A DNA stretch of 64,000 bases from Panthera uncia (taxonomy: Eukaryota; Chordata; Mammalia; Carnivora; Felidae): assembly GCF_023721935.1 (NCBI RefSeq), contig NW_026057588.1:5286186-5350185 (forward strand). The letters are read 5' to 3'. The position numbers were made by a program, and so were the translations under genes. Below the pieces are notes generated by a model. It did no database searches. It saw only the letters and a program-made list of their open reading frames with translations, and was not told where the DNA came from. Position 1 is the first letter of the stretch, and each line of letters opens with the position of its first letter. Positions 10,680 through 20,824 of this stretch are shown in pieces.

Positions 10680-11245
10680 GGCTGTGGGTTGTCAATTCTT
10701 GAAGTACTTAACTAACTGAATTGAACTCAGACCTTGCACTTCTAAAAATAATTGAGGCCACAATACAGCAAAGGCTCCCCTCAGCTCACCTACCCCTTTC
10801 CTAATCCTCACAATAGCTAGATAGCGTCACTGATTGAAAAAGAAAGAAAAATCACACAAAAATTCATGAGCCTGGAGTCACCTGGACGTCAAATTTTAAA
10901 AATATTATGAAGAAAAAAAATAAAAAATAATATTATGAAAAAGAAAATTATGGGCAGACACATTTCTTAACGCAGATGTGAAATCAATTAAGCAAAATTT
11001 TGGTCCAGATCAACGATGATTAACAAAAATAGCAATTTAATATTAACAAATGACCGACGGTGGGCAGGGGGGGATGCGGACCTTAGCAACCCAGGACTGG
11101 TTTTGTATTATAAAGTGTATGTGATGATCATCGACGTAGCAGGTTCATTGCTAACAATATGACACAACTTTCAATAGATGCAGAGGTATTGTAGGAAATA
11201 CTTCAAATTTAAATATTGGCAAAAAGATCTGATTCGATGACGGTT
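10680..11245. other. no gene seen
   Basis: AT-rich sequence with short A tracts. Nothing recognisable as coding or as a specific repeat. Confidence 0.4.
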
Positions 11246-11249
11246 TCAC

Positions 11250-11430
11250 ATCCCAGGCACTACTGACATCGGGGACTGGATAATTTTCTGTTGTAGGGGG
11301 CTGTTCTGTGCATTGTAGGATGCTTAATAGCATCTCTGGCTTCTACCTTCTAGAAGTCAGTAGTATTTCTCTCCTCCTCCCCACTCAGTTGTGACACCCA
11401 AGAATATTTCCAGAATTAGTCCCATAAAAA
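11250..11430 (-). mobile_element. MER20 remnant
   Basis: GGGGGCTGTTCTGTGCATTG, TAGGATGCTTAATAGCATC and CACTCAGTTGTGACACCCAA are diagnostic MER20 (hAT-Charlie) phrases. The element is internally diverged. Confidence 0.8.
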
Positions 11431-11753
11431 CATTTCATATCATGCCAGTGTCATGACAAAATCCAGCCAAACTGGTCTTGTCTTTATATATGCACTTACT
11501 GTTCCCCTACTGTCCTGGGGTCTTACTAATGCGGCCATTGGCTGGGGCCCCATTGCACCCCAGTGTTCTTTACACTGGGCTCTGGAAGCTTTTATTGAGT
11601 GGATTGAGTGAGGGAGTGGCCTTTCAGAAGAGGCAGGGTGGGTCTGGAGAAATGTAGGAAAGGCATGGTTAGATTTACACCCCTTCTGTTCCCACTCAGA
11701 GAACGTTTGAGAACAGCACACTTGAACAACGACTCCCCAATAGGCAAGCAGAA

Positions 11754-11772
11754 ATGGCGGACCAGAGGGCAG
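11754..11772 (+). CDS. PARGFX: PARGFX candidate exon 1
   Basis: ATGGCGGACCAGAGGGCAG encodes MADQRA and ends in phase 1 at a good donor (GTAAGC). G at -3 and G at +4 give a strong Kozak context. Joining it to exon 2 completes an Ala codon and stays in frame with the homeodomain. Chosen by these signals only; an alternative upstream first exon is possible. Confidence 0.55.
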
Positions 11773-14632
11773 GTAAGCTGGAGGTGGCCATGAGGGGCCC
11801 TAATTTGTATTTGCCAACTACAGTGATTTAAATACTTCGAGGGGTGCCTGGGTGGCTCAGTCTGTTGAGCGTCTGACTTTGACTCAGGTCATGATTTCAC
11901 AGTCCGTGAGTTCGAGCCCCATGTTGGGCTCTGTGCTGACAGCTCAGAGCCTAGAGCCTGATTTGGATTCTGTGTCTTCCTCTCTCTCTGCCCCTTCTCC
12001 GTTCATGCTCTCTCCCAAAAATACTTCAAAAGTGGTGGATTTCAAGCTGCCAACGCATTGAGGTTTGCCAGCCAGTATGAGCCGACTCGAGCACACCACT
12101 GAAGGTGATGGGTTCCCAACACCAGTTGGGAAGTTATCCCCTTGTTTCACCTGGAATAATTTATTAGATCGTGGAATTATCTTTCCTTAAAAATTAGTAG
12201 ACTGTACCCATTTTATCCCCCATGTCATATTTTGGGTGGAACTGTGATTATTTAATTTTCTTTTGAGCTTAATAAAGTCTCAGAGTCTAAACTTTTTGTT
12301 GGGCCAAATTTGGTAAAAAAGAGCTCTTGGGGCGCCTGGGCGGGCCAGTCGGTTGAATGCCCAACTCTTGATTTTGGCTCGGGTCACGATCTCATGGTTC
12401 GTGGGATCGAGCTCCGCATCAGGCTCTGCACTGACAACTTGGAGCCTGCAGCATGCTTCCAATTCTGTGTCTCCCTCTCTCTCTGCCCTCCACCCCCCCA
12501 CCCCGCCACTGCTTGTACTCAGTCTGTCTCTCAAAAATAAATAAATGTTAAAAAATTTTTTTAAAAATAAACAAACAGGGGACAGTGAGACATCTAGAAG
12601 ACACTGCTTCCTTGAATCAAAAAGAACAAACTGTGGCCTCTAAAGAAGCAAAAAGGATGCCAATTTCCAGCAGTGGGAGACAGAAAGTAGACAGAGCACT
12701 CAAAAACTGGTCTTCTCTCTCGCTTTCTTAAGTTTATTTATTTATTTTGAGAGACAGAGAGAAAGAGAGAGGAGAGAGGAGAGAAATATCCCAAGAAGGC
12801 TCCACACTGTCAGCAGCCCCAACATGGGGCTTGAACTCACGAAACCATGAGATCATGACCTGAGCCAAAATCAAGAGTCAGGTGCCTAACTGACTGAACC
12901 GCCCGGGGTGGGGGTGGGGCCTGGTCTTCTCTTGTTTAGAACAGATTTTCAAGGGAGTCAGAGCTGAGTGGAAAAAAAGTGCCAGGGCAAACAGCTGGGA
13001 CAGTAAGGGGACAGACTGCATTCTAGAGTCTGTGATCATGGTGCATGGAGAGATAGCAGTTGCGGGCTAACCAAACGTCCCCCTCTCCACAGCCAAACCG
13101 AAGAGGAGAAGCCGAGAGCGTACCTCGTTCACCTCTCATCAGAAGGCGGAACTGGAGGCTCTGTTTAGCCTCACTCAGTTCCCAGATTATGTCACCCAGG
13201 AGTTGCTGGCCTCAAAGATTCACTTACAATACACCGTGGTGCAGGTCTGACCCTCTGGAGGGGGGCGTGCTCCCCAGATCCTTCTCCTGCATGCCTGCTC
13301 CCTCCCTCTCCCTTCTCTCTGCCCCATGACCAAATAATCACCACTAATCTTCCCTTTAGGGAGCAAGTGTTAATAACCTGACTCCCGTGCTAGACACGTT
13401 CTGTGTTTTCACCCTCAGAAACAGACCCATTGACACAGGAGATAAACGGAGGCTCAGAATGGCAAGGTAGCTTCCCTAGGTTCAAGCCCGCTAAGTTGTA
13501 AAGATGGAACTCTCTCTAAGTGTGGAGCACTTGTCCTAAACTGTGCCTTCCACAAAGCCCCAAAGAGAAGAAGGGCCACTGTTTGCTGAGGCTTGTCCCT
13601 GGGGCTTGCTCGGTGAGGGTGCAAATAAGAAACCAGCCAGAGGTCTCCAGCTAGAATCACACCGAGGGCATATCAGATCCCTTCTGGAATGCCTTTTTTT
13701 TTTTTTAAGTTTATTTATTTATTTTGAGAGAGAGAGAGAGAGACAGAACACACAAGCATGGGAGGGGCTGAGAGAGGGAGGGAGACACAGAATCCAAAGC
13801 AGGCTCCAGGCTCTGAGCTGTCAGCACAGAGCCTGACTTGGGGCTTGAATGCACAAACCGTTAAGATCATGACCCGAGCCGAAACTGGATGCTTAACTGC
13901 CTGAGCCATCCAAAGGCCCCTGGAATGCTCCTTTTCTTGTGTGGATCCTTCCAAAAGACTACCAAAGACCCTTCTCAAGGACTCTGAGGCCAGACTCCAT
14001 ACTCTATTCTGTCCTCTGAAGTCCTGACCCTTTATCCCACAGAGAGCTCACAGCATACGGCCGCTGCCTCCCCACTCCTGCTCTGGGGTCCAAGCCCTGC
14101 CTTGTTCCCTTCTTTCTTCTTCTTTCTCCATCCCTGCCACCCTGGCCACGGGTGAGACACGGCTCCTACCGTGCCTCAGATACAGTGGGCAGAAGCCCCC
14201 TCCCCCCAAGAACCTGCTCTCCAAGGAAGATAAAGGATCAATTTCCGGAATCTGTGTCCTCTGTCTTCTCCACAGGTTTGGTTTAAGAACCGCCGGGTTA
14301 AATGGAGGAAGAGCATCCAGAAAGAGCAAGAAGCCGGGATCCCAGCCCCCACCCCTGCAGCCCAGAGGAACAGACCCAGGGCACCCAGACGCCTTTCCCA
14401 CAGGCGGCCTGTTCTCCCCAGAGTTTCTGATGGCTCCGGGCCAGGCACTGGGAACCCAGATGGGGCTTCTCCACAGGGTGATCCTGAGCTGGACAGGCTG
14501 GTGGCTACAGTCCCCGCCTTGTACTCTGCCCCTTATGACATAAGCCAGGTCATGGAAGCCTATGGGTGTCTGGAGGAGAGTTCCAACACGTTCAGTTGCC
14601 TTTATCAGTATCTCTCCCTGTCTGATGGCTAG
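11754..14632 (+). CDS. PARGFX: ARGFX/PARGFX-type PRD-class homeobox gene
   Basis: Predicted K50 homeodomain transcription factor, nuclear, of the ETCHbox group (CRX-derived genes such as ARGFX, DPRX, LEUTX and TPRX, expressed around zygotic genome activation). Three exons: 11754-11772, 13093-13244 and 14276-14632. All junctions are GT-AG and in frame, giving 175 residues. The homeodomain is residues 12-71: R5, F8, L16, F20, W48, F49, K50, N51 and R53 are all present (VWFKNRRVKW at residues 58-67). The split before V47 matches the same intron in DPRX. Residues 128-170 (ELDRLVATVPALYS, then YDISQVMEAYG, then CLYQYLS) resemble the conserved C-terminal segment of human ARGFX, but the protein stops right after it, whereas human ARGFX continues. 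Locus sharing with DPRX suggests the parental gene PARGFX rather than the relocated ARGFX. Introns carry four SINEs. No disabling mutation is visible. Main doubt: the first exon. Confidence 0.75.
11841..12017 (+). mobile_element. SINEC_Fc-type SINE (PARGFX intron 1)
   Basis: Head GGGGTGCCTGGGTGGCTCAG, TSD AAATACTTCGA / AAATACTTCAA. Its own A tail is very short. Confidence 0.93.
12329..12577 (+). mobile_element. SINEC_Fc-type SINE (PARGFX intron 1)
   Basis: Head GGGGCGCCTGGGCGGGCCAG. A C-rich insertion (CACCCCCCCACCCC) lies in the body. Tail AAAAATAAATAAATGTTAAA. Confidence 0.93.
12720..12930 (-). mobile_element. SINEC_Fc-type SINE (PARGFX intron 1)
   Basis: TTTATTTATTTATTTTGAGAG start. The head end is degraded to ACCGCCCGGGGTGGGGG. 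TSD CTGGTCTTCTCT on both sides. Confidence 0.9.
13093..13244 (+). CDS. PARGFX: PARGFX exon 2 (homeodomain helices 1-2)
   Basis: Acceptor CCCCTCTCCACAG at 13080-13092. Codes residues 7-57, including KPKRRSRERTSF and LEALFSLTQFPDY. Ends ...GTGGTGCAG at donor GTCTGA, which would be an in-frame stop if unspliced, so splicing is needed to reach the recognition helix. Confidence 0.88.
13365..13500. mobile_element. possible MIR remnant (PARGFX intron 2)
   Basis: GATAAACGGAGGCTCAGAAT followed by GGTAGCTTCCCTAGGTTCA resembles the MIR 3' half. Weak. Confidence 0.4.
13694..13920 (-). mobile_element. SINEC_Fc-type SINE (PARGFX intron 2)
   Basis: T-run and TTTATTTATTTATTTTGAGAG start, CCATCCAAAGGCCCC end. 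TSD TGGAATGC on both sides. Confidence 0.92.
14276..14632 (+). CDS. PARGFX: PARGFX exon 3 (recognition helix to stop)
   Basis: Acceptor CTGTCTTCTCCACAG. Opens VWFKNRRVKWRKS (helix 3 with W48, F49, K50, N51, R53), then a basic, Pro-rich linker (residues 80-127), then the acidic/hydrophobic ARGFX-like C-terminus. TAG at 14630-14632. 357 bases, open throughout. Confidence 0.88.
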   Translation, partial: VWFKNRRVKWRKSIQKEQEAGIPAPTPAAQRNRPRAPRRLSHRRPVLPRVSDGSGPGTGNPDGASPQGDPELDRLVATVPALYSAPYDISQVMEAYGCLEESSNTFSCLYQYLSLSDG

Positions 14633-15021
14633 CCGAAGCCCCCTGCTAGCTGGTCCTGTACGGAACCACTCTGCCTCCCTGCATCTTGCTAGCTGGTCCC
14701 GATGAAGGCTATCCCTATACCACAGGAGCAGGCTGGAGGTTCCCAAAAGCCGTCAGGATGGTTAAGCCCATAGATTTCAACAGTTACCGCTGTAGGTCAC
14801 ACTGAATTCACAGGCGATCCCTCCACCTTCTCTTCTCACCCCCGTTTCCCTTCGGGTGTGCTTCCACACCCAAATGTACGGGTTAGAAACATTCAGTCCT
14901 CTGTGTTCTTTTCCCTGGTAGGAAAAAAACCCTGCGGAAACCAGAGCCCTCTGGACCCAATCTGACATGTTAATTTTCCCATAAGAAGAAACTGTCTGCA
15001 TACTGGGGTGGTCAATTTGCA

Positions 15022-15027
15022 AATAAA
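15022..15027 (+). terminator. PARGFX candidate polyadenylation signal
   Basis: AATAAA 390 bases after the stop codon, followed by GTTGCGTTTTGC. It is the first canonical signal downstream in non-repeat sequence. Confidence 0.6.
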
Positions 15028-15159
15028 GTTGCGTTTTGCTCCAGATTTTCTGAATCTCCAGTGTTCTTATCTGTAATGTGGGAATATAATAAACCCGGTC
15101 ATAGAAGGTTGTGGGGAGTGACCCTTTTCCTAGCAGATTTCAGTCTGTTTTTCCTTCTT

Positions 15160-15344
15160 TTTAAAAAAAAAAATTTTTTTTAATGTTTATTTTTGAGAGA
15201 GAGGGGGAGACACAGAATCCGAAGCAGGCTCCAGGCTCGGAGCTGTCAACACAGAGCCCAACCCAGGGCGCAAACCCACGATCCATGAGATCATGACCTG
15301 AGCCGAAGCTGGACGCTTAACCGACTCAGCCACCCAGGCGCCCC
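15160..15344 (-). mobile_element. SINEC_Fc-type SINE
   Basis: Lacks the usual GACAGAGCATGAGC part. Ends CAGCCACCCAGGCGCCCC. Confidence 0.92.
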
Positions 15345-15354
15345 GGCCATGTAA

Positions 15355-15995
15355 GGTTTTTAAAAATTTACTTATTTTTAATTGTGGCAAAAGCTACATA
15401 AAACCATCGCAGCCATTTTTAAGTGTAGAGTTCAATATGTTAGCCCGGTCCCTCACATTATTGTGCAACCAACTTCCAGACCTCTTTTCATCATGCAATA
15501 TTAAATCTCTGTCCCCATTAAACAGCAGCCCCCCATTTCCCCTCCCCCCAACCCCTGGCGCCCACCATTCCACCATCGGTCACCAGGAATGTGACAACCC
15601 GAGTACCTCACGTACCTCACGTAGAATCATCACGTCCTTGATCTAAAGGCTTATTTTACTGAGCCTTTCCTCCAGCTTCACTCCTGTTACAATATGTGTC
15701 ACAATTTCCTTTTTTTTTTTCTAAATTTTTTCCAGCACTTATTAATTTTTTGAGAGACAGAGAGAGACAGAGCACAAGCAGGGGAGGGGACAGAGAGAGG
15801 GAGACATAGAATCTGAGGCAGGCTCCAGGTTCCTATCAGCACAGAGCCCAATGTGGGGCTCGAACCCACAAACCATGAGATCATGACCTGAGCCCAAGTT
15901 GGACACTTAACCGACTGCACCAGCCAGGCGTCCCTCAATTCCCTTCCTTTTTAATGAAGCTTTTATGGCTTGTTGATTTTGAGTCATACTTAGAA
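15355..15995 (-). mobile_element. LINE-1 3' end (antisense), split by SINE
   Basis: AATTGTGGCAAAAGCTACAT, CCATTTTTAAGTGTAGAGTT and TTGTGCAACCAACTTCCAG are the antisense L1 3' region. It resumes after the SINE with TTCCTTTTTAATGAAGC. Confidence 0.82.
15711..15935 (-). mobile_element. SINEC_Fc-type SINE in L1
   Basis: GAGACAGAGAGAGACAGAGC body, ends CACCAGCCAGGCGTCCC. TSD CAATTTCCTT / CAATTCCCTT. Confidence 0.93.
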
Positions 15996-16004
15996 AACTT
16001 CCTT

Positions 16005-16201
16005 GGGGCACCTGGGTGGCACAGTCGGTTAAGCAACTGACTTTGGCTCAGGTTAATCTCCCAGTTTGTGGTTTTGAGCTGTGCTGACAGCTCAGAGTCT
16101 GGATGGAGCCTGCTTTGGATTCTGTGTCTCCCTCTCTCTCTGCCTCTCCCCTGCTCTCACTCTCTCAAAAATAAACATTAAAAAACATTAAAAACAAAAA
16201 A

Positions 16202-16236
<35 letters not shown>
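16005..16236 (+). mobile_element. SINEC_Fc-type SINE with (AG)n tail
   Basis: Head GGGGCACCTGGGTGGCACAG. The tail carries an (AG)n of about 36 bases at 16203-16238. TSD AGAAAACTTC / AGAGAACTTC. Confidence 0.92.
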
Positions 16237-16241
<5 letters not shown>

Positions 16242-16254
16242 TTCAGCCTACCTC

Positions 16255-16430
16255 CAGTAAATACAGGAATTCACCCATTTTCTTTTGCACGTTTGTGGTT
16301 TTCTTTTTTTACATTTAGATCCCTGATCTATTTGGAATTATATCTCATGTGTGGTGTGTAAAGTATTGGCCCAATTTTATTCTTTCAAGGCTAATCAGAC
16401 ATCCTAGCATCATTTGTTTCCAAGCCCACA
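16255..16430 (-). mobile_element. LINE-1 fragment, inverted arm
   Basis: TCCCTGATCTATTTGGAATT and CATCCTAGCATCATTTGTTT are antisense L1 ORF2-end sequence, directly abutting sense sequence of the same region. Confidence 0.7.
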
Positions 16431-16751
16431 TTTGGGTGTTGGGGAAACTGGACAGCCACGTGCACGAGAATGAAACTGGGCTCCTATTGTCTACCATATG
16501 CAAAAATCAACTCAAAATGGAATAATGCCCTGAAACCATAAAACTCCTAGAGGAAACCAGGGGGTCAGCTCCTTGACATTGTCTTGTCAATGAATTTTTT
16601 GGATCTGACACCAAGAGGAAAGGCAATAATGAACAAGTAAAACTATATCAACTTAAAAAGCAGCAGCAAAGGAAACCATCAACAAAATGAGAAGGCAATG
16701 GACCAAATGGGGGCAAATATTCCCAAAGTATATATAGAACTCTTATAACTT

Positions 16752-16967
16752 GGGGCAACCGGGTGGCTCAGTTGGTTAAGCATCCAACTTCGGCTCAGGT
16801 CACAATCTCACGGTTCATGAATTCGAGCTCCGCGTGGGGCTCTGTGCTGACAGCTCAGAGCCTGGAGTCTGCTTCAAATTCTGTGTCTCCCTCTCTCCCT
16901 ACCTCTTCCCTACTCACGCTCTTCTCTGTCTTTCAAAAATAAATACACATTGAAAAAAACAAAACAA
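16752..16967 (+). mobile_element. SINEC_Fc-type SINE in L1
   Basis: Head GGGGCAACCGGGTGGCTCAG. TSD AGAACTCTTATAACT / AGAACTCCTACAACT. Confidence 0.94.
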
Positions 16968-17747
16968 AGAACTCCTACAACTCAATAGCAGAAAAAAGAA
17001 AGAAAAAAAAAAAAAAGGAAGAAACAGGACACAGTCTGATTACAAGGACTGAAACAGGTATTTTTCCCGGAAAACATCCAGGTGGCCAACAGACACATGA
17101 GAAGATGCTCAACATCACTCATCATCAGGGAAGCGCAAACCAAAACCATGATGAGATACCACCTCACACCTGTCCGAATGCCTAACAGTAACAAGTCAGG
17201 CAACAGCAGATGTTGGCAAGGATGCGGAGAAAGGGGAACCCACCCGCGCTGCTTTTGGGAATGCACACTGGTGTAGCCGCTCCAGAAAACAGTATGGTGT
17301 TTCACCTCGGAAAGTGAAAGATAAAACTACCACACAGTCCAGCAACCCCGCTTCGGGGAATCTATCCGGAACTGTCTCGTAACATGATCTGCAGCCCCGT
17401 TTTCGCTACAGCATTACTTACGTTAGGCAAGACACAGACACGGCCTGCGTGACCATCGATGGACAAACGGATAAAGAAAATGTGGTCTCTACCCATAACG
17501 GTATGTTTTTCAGCTATAAACTGTCCATGTGTCCATTTGCAACAACCTAGGCGAACCTGGAGGCACTTAGGCCAAATGAAAGAAGTCAAAGATGAATAGC
17601 ATATGATTTTATGTACAGGTGGCATCTTAAGAAAAACCCTGAACACGTAGATACAGAGAATAGATTTGCAGTTAACAGAAATGGTGGGTGGGGAAAGAAC
17701 TGGATGGAGACGGTCAAAATGCTGAAACTTCAAAAATAAGTCCTGAT

Positions 17748-18005
17748 GGGGCGCCTGGGTGGCTCAGTCGGTTGGGCGTCCGACTTCGGCTCAGGTCATG
17801 ATCTCGCGGTCCGTGGGTTCAGGCCCCGCGTCAGGCTCTGTGCTGACAGCTCGGAGCCTGGAGCCTGCTTCGGATTCTGTGTCTCCCTCTCTCTCTGCCC
17901 CTCCCCCTCCCATGTTCTCTCTCTCTCTCTCTCTCTCTCTCAAATAAATAAACATTAAAAAAAAATTAAAAAAAAAAACAAAAAACAAAAAACAAACAAA
18001 CAAAA
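17748..18005 (+). mobile_element. young SINEC_Fc-type SINE in L1
   Basis: Near-consensus head and body with (CT)n near 17920 and a long A/CAAA tail. TSD AAAAATAAGTCCTG / AAAAAAGTCCTG. Confidence 0.96.
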
Positions 18006-18090
18006 AAGTCCTGGGACGTAAGAGACGGCATGGTGACTGTGATGTACGATGCTATGTGGCACATTTGGAAGTTGGGTTATTTAGAAGGCA

Positions 18091-18660
18091 GACAATGGCC
18101 AAACTTCAAAACATAAGCTAAGAAGAAAAAAGAGAATACATCCAAATCTCTAAATGTTCCCTCTGAGCCTGTGCAGTGAGCAAGTCTGGTCCAGGAAAAA
18201 ATTGCACGGAAGAGATAAAAGGAAAAGTCCACCCTGATTGTGAAAATGCAGGAGGTTCCCCAGCAGACAAGTCCCTTCCCTGTGTTCTGGGTTCTCACCT
18301 GTGAACGCACATCCGGGTGGTTCCTTCAGGACTCTGCATCCGGGGGAGAAGGAGGGAACAAAGGGCAACCTGACTCCTTGCAGACTAAGTCTGGAAGGGA
18401 GAAAAAAGCAGAGGGAAAGCATTAGGGTCCTGAAGAACAAACAGAATTAAACAAAATCCTCAGCAAAATCCTCAGAGAACACAGAAACCCTTCCCCCAAA
18501 TCAGAATCTATTGCAGAGACTGTCCTTTGCTGGGCTGACAGAACAGGGGTGAGGGGGGGCGGTGCCGGGGAGCCAGCAGCTCAGAAACTACCCACATCCA
18601 CAAAACCAGAAGAAAACGAAGTCTTTATAAAATGCATACTTACATAAGGATGATAAAAAT
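18091..18660. other. no gene or repeat recognised
   Basis: Mixed-composition interval. Short frames on both strands have no domain. Confidence 0.4.
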
Positions 18661-18670
18661 TTGACTTTAT

Positions 18671-18942
18671 ATTACTTAAGCGTCCAACTCTTTTTTTTCT
18701 TTTAATTTTTTTAAGTGTTTATTTATTTATTTATTTTTTTGAGACAGAGAGCACGTGCAGGGAAGAGCAGCGAGAGAGGGAGACACAGAGTCCAAAGCAG
18801 GCTCCAGGTTCTGAGCTGTCAGCACAGAGCCCGACGCGGGGCTCGAACTCACAAATCGCGAGATCATGACCTGAGCTGAAGTAGGAGGTCCAACTGACGA
18901 AGCCATCCAGGCGCCCCTAAATAAATCAACTTAAAAAAATTT
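18671..18942 (+). mobile_element. SINE remnant split by a SINE
   Basis: ACTTAAGCGTCCAACTC on the left and AATAAATCAACTTAAAAAAA on the right are two ends of a plus-strand SINE. The outer TSD TTGACTTTATA flanks the whole unit. Confidence 0.65.
18691..18917 (-). mobile_element. SINEC_Fc-type SINE nested in a SINE
   Basis: Long T/TTTA start, GCACGTGCAGGGAAGAGCAG body, ends GCCATCCAGGCGCCCC. Confidence 0.92.
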
Positions 18943-19061
18943 CTTTTTGACTTTATAAAATATATATGATGTAACAATAAATTTTAAAACATGCTTATGC
19001 GTGAATGGGGCAAAATTAATCCTCGATTAATCAAAGAAAATAATGTAGTCACACCTCAGTA

Positions 19062-19153
19062 GGGGTGCCTGTCTGGCTCAGTCAGTACAGCATGGGACTC
19101 TTAATCTCAGGGTAGTGAGTTTGAGCCCCAAGTTGGGTGTAGAGATTACTTAG

Positions 19154-19196
<43 letters not shown>
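19062..19196 (+). mobile_element. short old CAN-SINE with (GA)n
   Basis: GGGGTGCCTGTCTGGCTCAG head, AGTTGGGTGTAGAGATTACTT, then (GA)n at about 19155-19190. No CT-rich body. Confidence 0.88.
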
Positions 19197-19494
19197 CTAT
19201 TCACCAGTAACTAGGGGAAAAAAAAGGTTTAAGACTCTAAGAACAAATCTGCAAATAATCTTCAAGGTTATTCTGCATAAAATGGTAAACTGTTATGGGG
19301 GGGCATTAAATATTTGAATATACAGGGAGATATAACAAAGCCATGAATGGAAAAGTCTAATGAGAAGCAGCTTTTTCCAAATTCATTTGTAAACTCTAAA
19401 CAATTCTGATCAGAATGCTAACTGGGCTTTCTTGAGGTGGTTCAGGGGGGACTAGCTAAAGTTTTGCCCAACAATCATACAAAAGAATAATAAA

Positions 19495-19655
19495 GGGGCA
19501 CTGGTTGGTTCAGACGGTTAAGCATCCGACTCTTGATTCCAGCCCAGGTCGTAATTTTGAGTTCTGTGAGTTTGAGCCCCAGGTCAGGTTCTCTGCTGAC
19601 AGCAAGGAGCCGACTTGGGATTCACATTCTCTCTCTCTCAAAATAAATAAACTTT

Positions 19656-19690
<35 letters not shown>
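19495..19690 (+). mobile_element. SINE with (GA)n tail
   Basis: Head GGGGCACTGGTTGGTTCAGA. Pure (GA)n at 19662-19694. TSD AGAATAATA on both sides. Confidence 0.9.
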
Positions 19691-19698
<8 letters not shown>

Positions 19699-19767
19699 AT
19701 ACGAAAGAAATTCTCAACTATTCTAAAATGTATATGGAATAAGGATATTTTGAAAACCACGAAGGAT

Positions 19768-19983
19768 GGGGTGCCTGGGTGACTCAGTTGAGCATCTGAC
19801 TTCGGCTTAGGTCATGATCTCACAGTTCATGAGGTCAAGTCACGCATTGGGCTCTGTGCTGATGGCTTGGAGCCTGGAGCCTGCTTGGGATTCTGTGTCT
19901 TCCTCTCCCTCTGCCCCTTCCCCACTGGCACTCTGCCTCTCTCTCTGAAAAATAAACATTTTTAAAAAATTAAAGAAAAAAAT
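19768..19983 (+). mobile_element. SINEC_Fc-type SINE
   Basis: Head GGGGTGCCTGGGTGACTCAG. TSD GAAAACCACGAAGGA / GAACACCATGAAGGA. Confidence 0.94.
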
Positions 19984-20120
19984 GAACACCATGAAGGAAG
20001 GGACCTGTCTGTATGCCCTTCAGAAAGGAAACAATGATCAAAAGCTGGTAAATGGTGTGGATTGGTCAGGGATAGAGGTTATAGACTGGGGTAGTCTGCT
20101 GGAGAGCAATTAGAAGGACT

Positions 20121-20232
20121 TTTTTTTTTTTAATTTTATTTTTAAGTAACCTCTACACCCCTCATGGGGCTTGAACTCATGACTCCAAGATCAAAGTTGC
20201 ACACTCTATCGACTGAGCTGGTCAGGCGCCCC
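20121..20232 (-). mobile_element. short old CAN-SINE
   Basis: TTTTTAAGTAACCTCTACAC, GATCAAAGTTGCACACTCTA, GTCAGGCGCCCC. TSD AGAAGGACTT on both sides. Confidence 0.9.
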
Positions 20233-20482
20233 TAGAAGGACTTTCTCAAATTAATTACATGTTTGTTTAAAACACAAGGAAGCAACCAGTGTCCTGGAAA
20301 TGGATAGGGGAAGAAATTTCCATCCTGCTCAATGAGATGAGAGCCGGGGGAGCTCCGTATAAACCCTCCCAGGAAGCAAAGGGACACTCCGTTACAGTTT
20401 TATAAACATGGTGTAGGAACAATACACACAATGGGGCCTAAAACACCATTTCAGTTATGCACATTACAAACCTATGCTCCCA

Positions 20483-20676
20483 GGGCACCTGGGTGGCTTA
20501 GTCAGTTAAGCGTTTGACTCTTGGTTTCTGCTCAGGTCATGATCTCACCATTCAGGAGATCAAGCCCCAAGTCTGGCTCTGTGCTGACAGCATGGAGCTT
20601 CCTTCGGATTCTCTCTCTCTCCCCCCTGCCCTTCACCCCTGCCCATTCACTCACTCTCTCTCTCTCAAAATTAGTA
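20483..20676 (+). mobile_element. SINEC_Fc-type SINE
   Basis: Head GGGCACCTGGGTGGCTTAG, with the older GACAGCATGGAGC middle. TSD AACCTATGCTCCC / AACTTATGCTCCC. Confidence 0.93.
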
Positions 20677-20824
20677 AACTTATGCTCCCGTGATAGCATC
20701 TTAGAAAACAAGTACTAAAAATGAGTAAAAGTGCTCATAGGAGTAGTTCTTGGAAACTGCAAGAGCTGCCTGCAGTAGGGAGGAAAATAAGAGAGAGGGT
20801 GGGGATTAAAATGCAGAAGAAAAT

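Larger units (their letters stand above)
16430..18090 (+). mobile_element. LINE-1 ORF2 end and 3' region, split by SINEs
   Basis: Sense L1: AAAATCAACTCAAAATGGAA, CATAAAACTCCTAGAGGAAA, ACTCATCATCAGGGAAGCGC and ATGGTGTTTCACCTCGGAAA occur in L1 order. Frames are broken. SINEs interrupt at 16752 and 17748. Confidence 0.85.
18950..20820 (+). mobile_element. old LINE-1 fragments among SINEs
   Basis: CTATTCTAAAATGTATATGGA near 19718, GATCAGAATGCTAACTGG near 19408 and GGAGAGCAATTAGAAGG near 20101 fit L1 ORF2/3' sequence on the plus strand. Heavily diverged. Confidence 0.5.

Noticed and set aside
11608..11793. 61-codon ORF overlapping PARGFX exon 1
   Set aside because: Different frame, reads through the splice donor and has no similarity; shadow frame.
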